Assembly: GCA_905182985.1 (NCBI GenBank) | Contig: CAJJDN010000036.1 | Span: forward strand, 250,982-314,981 | Direction: 5' to 3' | From: Paramecium sonneborni | Taxonomy: Eukaryota > Ciliophora > Oligohymenophorea > Peniculida > Parameciidae | Length of the DNA stretch: 64,000 nucleotides | In this document: piece by piece, positions 62,196 to 64,000 of the stretch | Layout of the letters: the number at the start of each line of letters is the position of its first letter | Position numbering within the stretch: the stretch's first letter is position 1 | Notes under the pieces: model-generated | The model's input: only the letters and a program-made list of their open reading frames with translations | What the model was told of the DNA's origin: nothing | The model's database searches: none | Made by a program: the position numbers and the translations under genes

Positions 62196-64000
62196 TCACT
62201 CATCTAAACAGAAATAGTGACCACTTTATTTCTATTCTCTATCTAAAAGAGAATCCATTTTATTGATTCTAGGTCTAAAGTTTGTAGGATCTTAAAAGAA
62301 TATATAAAATATATATATATACCTCTTCTAAATGTGATATTTAGTACATTTAAGAATTTATTCATTCCTGATAATAAATCTTCTGGAGCATTAGCAACAC
62401 AGGCTTTTCCTGGGACTCCATCATAAACAACAACTCTTGAAAAATATTTATAATGATTACTTATCTGCTAAATAAGTAGCCATAATAAAATCATGTTCAA
62501 CAACAAATCCTGCTCTTTTAGTATTCATGATATATCTTTTAATTAATTTAGATGTAGCAACTCTTTATTCTGCATCTAAATAAGCTGATGGTTCATCTAA
62601 TAAATAGACTTCAGCTGCTTTTCCTAAAGCAAGAATTAATGCAACTCTTTATAATTCTCCTCCTGATAATTTCTTAACTTCATTATCTTCTAAATCTTCA
62701 ATCCTTAATGGTTTATAAACATCAGTTTAAAACTATGGATTTCTATGACTATCCTATAATTTAGTTCTAAATAATTCTTAAACAGTTCCATCAAATGTAG
62801 GTGCAATCATTTATGGTTTATAACTTACACTTAATTTTGGAATATCAACAGCATCTTTATCTTTTCCTGCTAACATCTTTATAAATGTAGTTTTTCCTGT
62901 TCCATTTTCTCCTAATAATACAACTATTTCTGAATTATTAAAACCTCCAGCTTTTATTTACAATGAGAATTCCCCTTACACTTTTTTCATATCAGGATAT
63001 TAATAATTTTTCTTTTATTTTTGATTTTCTAACATATCCAAATTATCTGAAATCTTAAAATTTAATTCGTAATCTCTAAATCTCATATTCTCTGTTGGTA
63101 CAAATCCAGCTAAAAAGATATTAATACCTTCTCTTACTGAAAAAGGCATAGTAACTATTCCATAAGCTGTTTGTTCACCATATAAACAACATATAAAATC
63201 TGATAGATAATCTAAAATAGATAAATCATGTTCCACTACAATTAAATAATTATTATCTCTCACTTAATTTCTAATAATTCTTGATGCTACTACTCTCTAC
63301 TTTATATCTAAATAAGATGTTGGTTCATCAAGCATTAAACAATCACTTTCTGATATACATGCCATCAATATAGCAAATCTTTATAATTCACCTCCAGACA
63401 ACATTCCTATTTCTCTATCTAATAAATGATTTAATTCCAAGTCTTTTAATAATTAATCTGCTCTATTCAATTTATCTTTATTCTTTATTACTTCACCAAC
63501 TTTTCCTTTTACTGCCTTACCAATTGAATCTACATATTAAGGTTTAATCACTGCTTTAACCTTTCCTTCAAATACTTTTTATAAATAACTTTATAATTCA
63601 CTTCCTCTAAAGTATTTTAAAATCTATTCAACTGAAGGAGGCTCTTTGTATAAACCCAAATTTGGTTGCACCTTACCACTTAGAATTTATAATGCTGTTG
63701 ATTTCCCTATACCATTTGTTCCAACCAATCCTAATACTTAACCTGGTCTAGGTGTAGGTAATCTATGTAATTTGAAAGAATTTGCTCCATATTAATGAGT
63801 CAATTCTCTTGATAAATCTTTTGGTAAGTTTATAATCATAATTGCTTTAAATGGACATTTCTTAACACATATTGCACATCCAATACATAATGGTTCATTT
63901 ATTGTACATAATTTACTTTACTTTGTAACCTCAATACACAATTTCTCACTCTTATTTATTGGACAATTCTTCTTGCATTCCAATGCACAACGCTATGGTT
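62196..64000 (-). CDS. ABCE1: ABCE1/RLI1 ribosome-recycling ATPase, 5' partial
   Basis: 581 residues visible after introns 62436-62460 (25 nt) and 62291-62322 (32 nt); the N-terminus lies beyond 64000. In order: iron-sulfur region [11 protein letters not shown] and [14 protein letters not shown], first ATPase with [60 protein letters not shown]; second ATPase [59 protein letters not shown]; tail [24 protein letters not shown]1 splits ribosomes after termination, a step of interest in a code with one stop codon. All catalytic motifs are intact. Confidence 0.95.

Overview
This window looks like ciliate macronuclear DNA, most likely Paramecium. It is very AT-rich. Every convincing reading frame uses TAA and TAG as sense codons (glutamine) and stops only at TGA. 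The genes are cut by introns of 19-35 nt with GT...AG ends. Standard-code ORFs are therefore only fragments of the real genes, so each model here was rebuilt by hand with TGA as the only stop. Most models close exactly in frame after intron removal, and this was the main check on coordinates.

Layout: about 40 genes on both strands with short spacers. 1-8.7 kb: lipase-like FAM135 (partial), HP1-like protein, POC1 centriole WD40 protein, zinc-knuckle protein, zinc-ribbon protein. 9.2-12.1 kb: a double p25-alpha (TPPP) gene followed by an artefactual partial copy after a single N. 12.4-19 kb: ribosomal protein eL34, aquaporin, sorting nexin, UAP1-like protein, PP2A-type phosphatase, CK1-like pseudokinase. 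19.5-31 kb: DUSP-MYND ubiquitin protease, RhoGAP, TPR-SET protein, a hypothetical protein, a small membrane protein, an IQ/ankyrin protein. 31-44.6 kb: histidine-kinase-like membrane protein, RCC1-like protein, helical/adaptin-ear-like protein, polycystin-like channel, two WD40 proteins. 44.8-46.8 kb: alveolin-like cortical protein, again with an artefactual partial copy after a single N. 46.9-64 kb: tandem cyclic-nucleotide-binding protein, TMEM161-like protein, cyclin, MYCBP, SPEF1, coiled-coil protein, inactive calpain-like protein, another coiled-coil protein, TVP23, taxilin-like protein, Dpy-30-like protein, active CK1, and ABCE1 (5' end outside the window).

There is no operon-like logic, but cilium, basal-body and cortex genes are frequent (POC1, TPPP, polycystin, MYCBP, SPEF1, alveolin). 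Several unrelated families appear in catalytically degenerate form: CK1-like, calpain-like, UAP1-like, histidine-kinase-like, and a PP2A-type phosphatase with a changed acidic residue. No tRNA, rRNA, CRISPR array or transposon was recognised. I did not find a convincing new multi-gene system. The most useful observations are the degenerate enzymes, unusual domain fusions, divergent gene pairs with 10-38 bp between start codons, and two assembly duplications.
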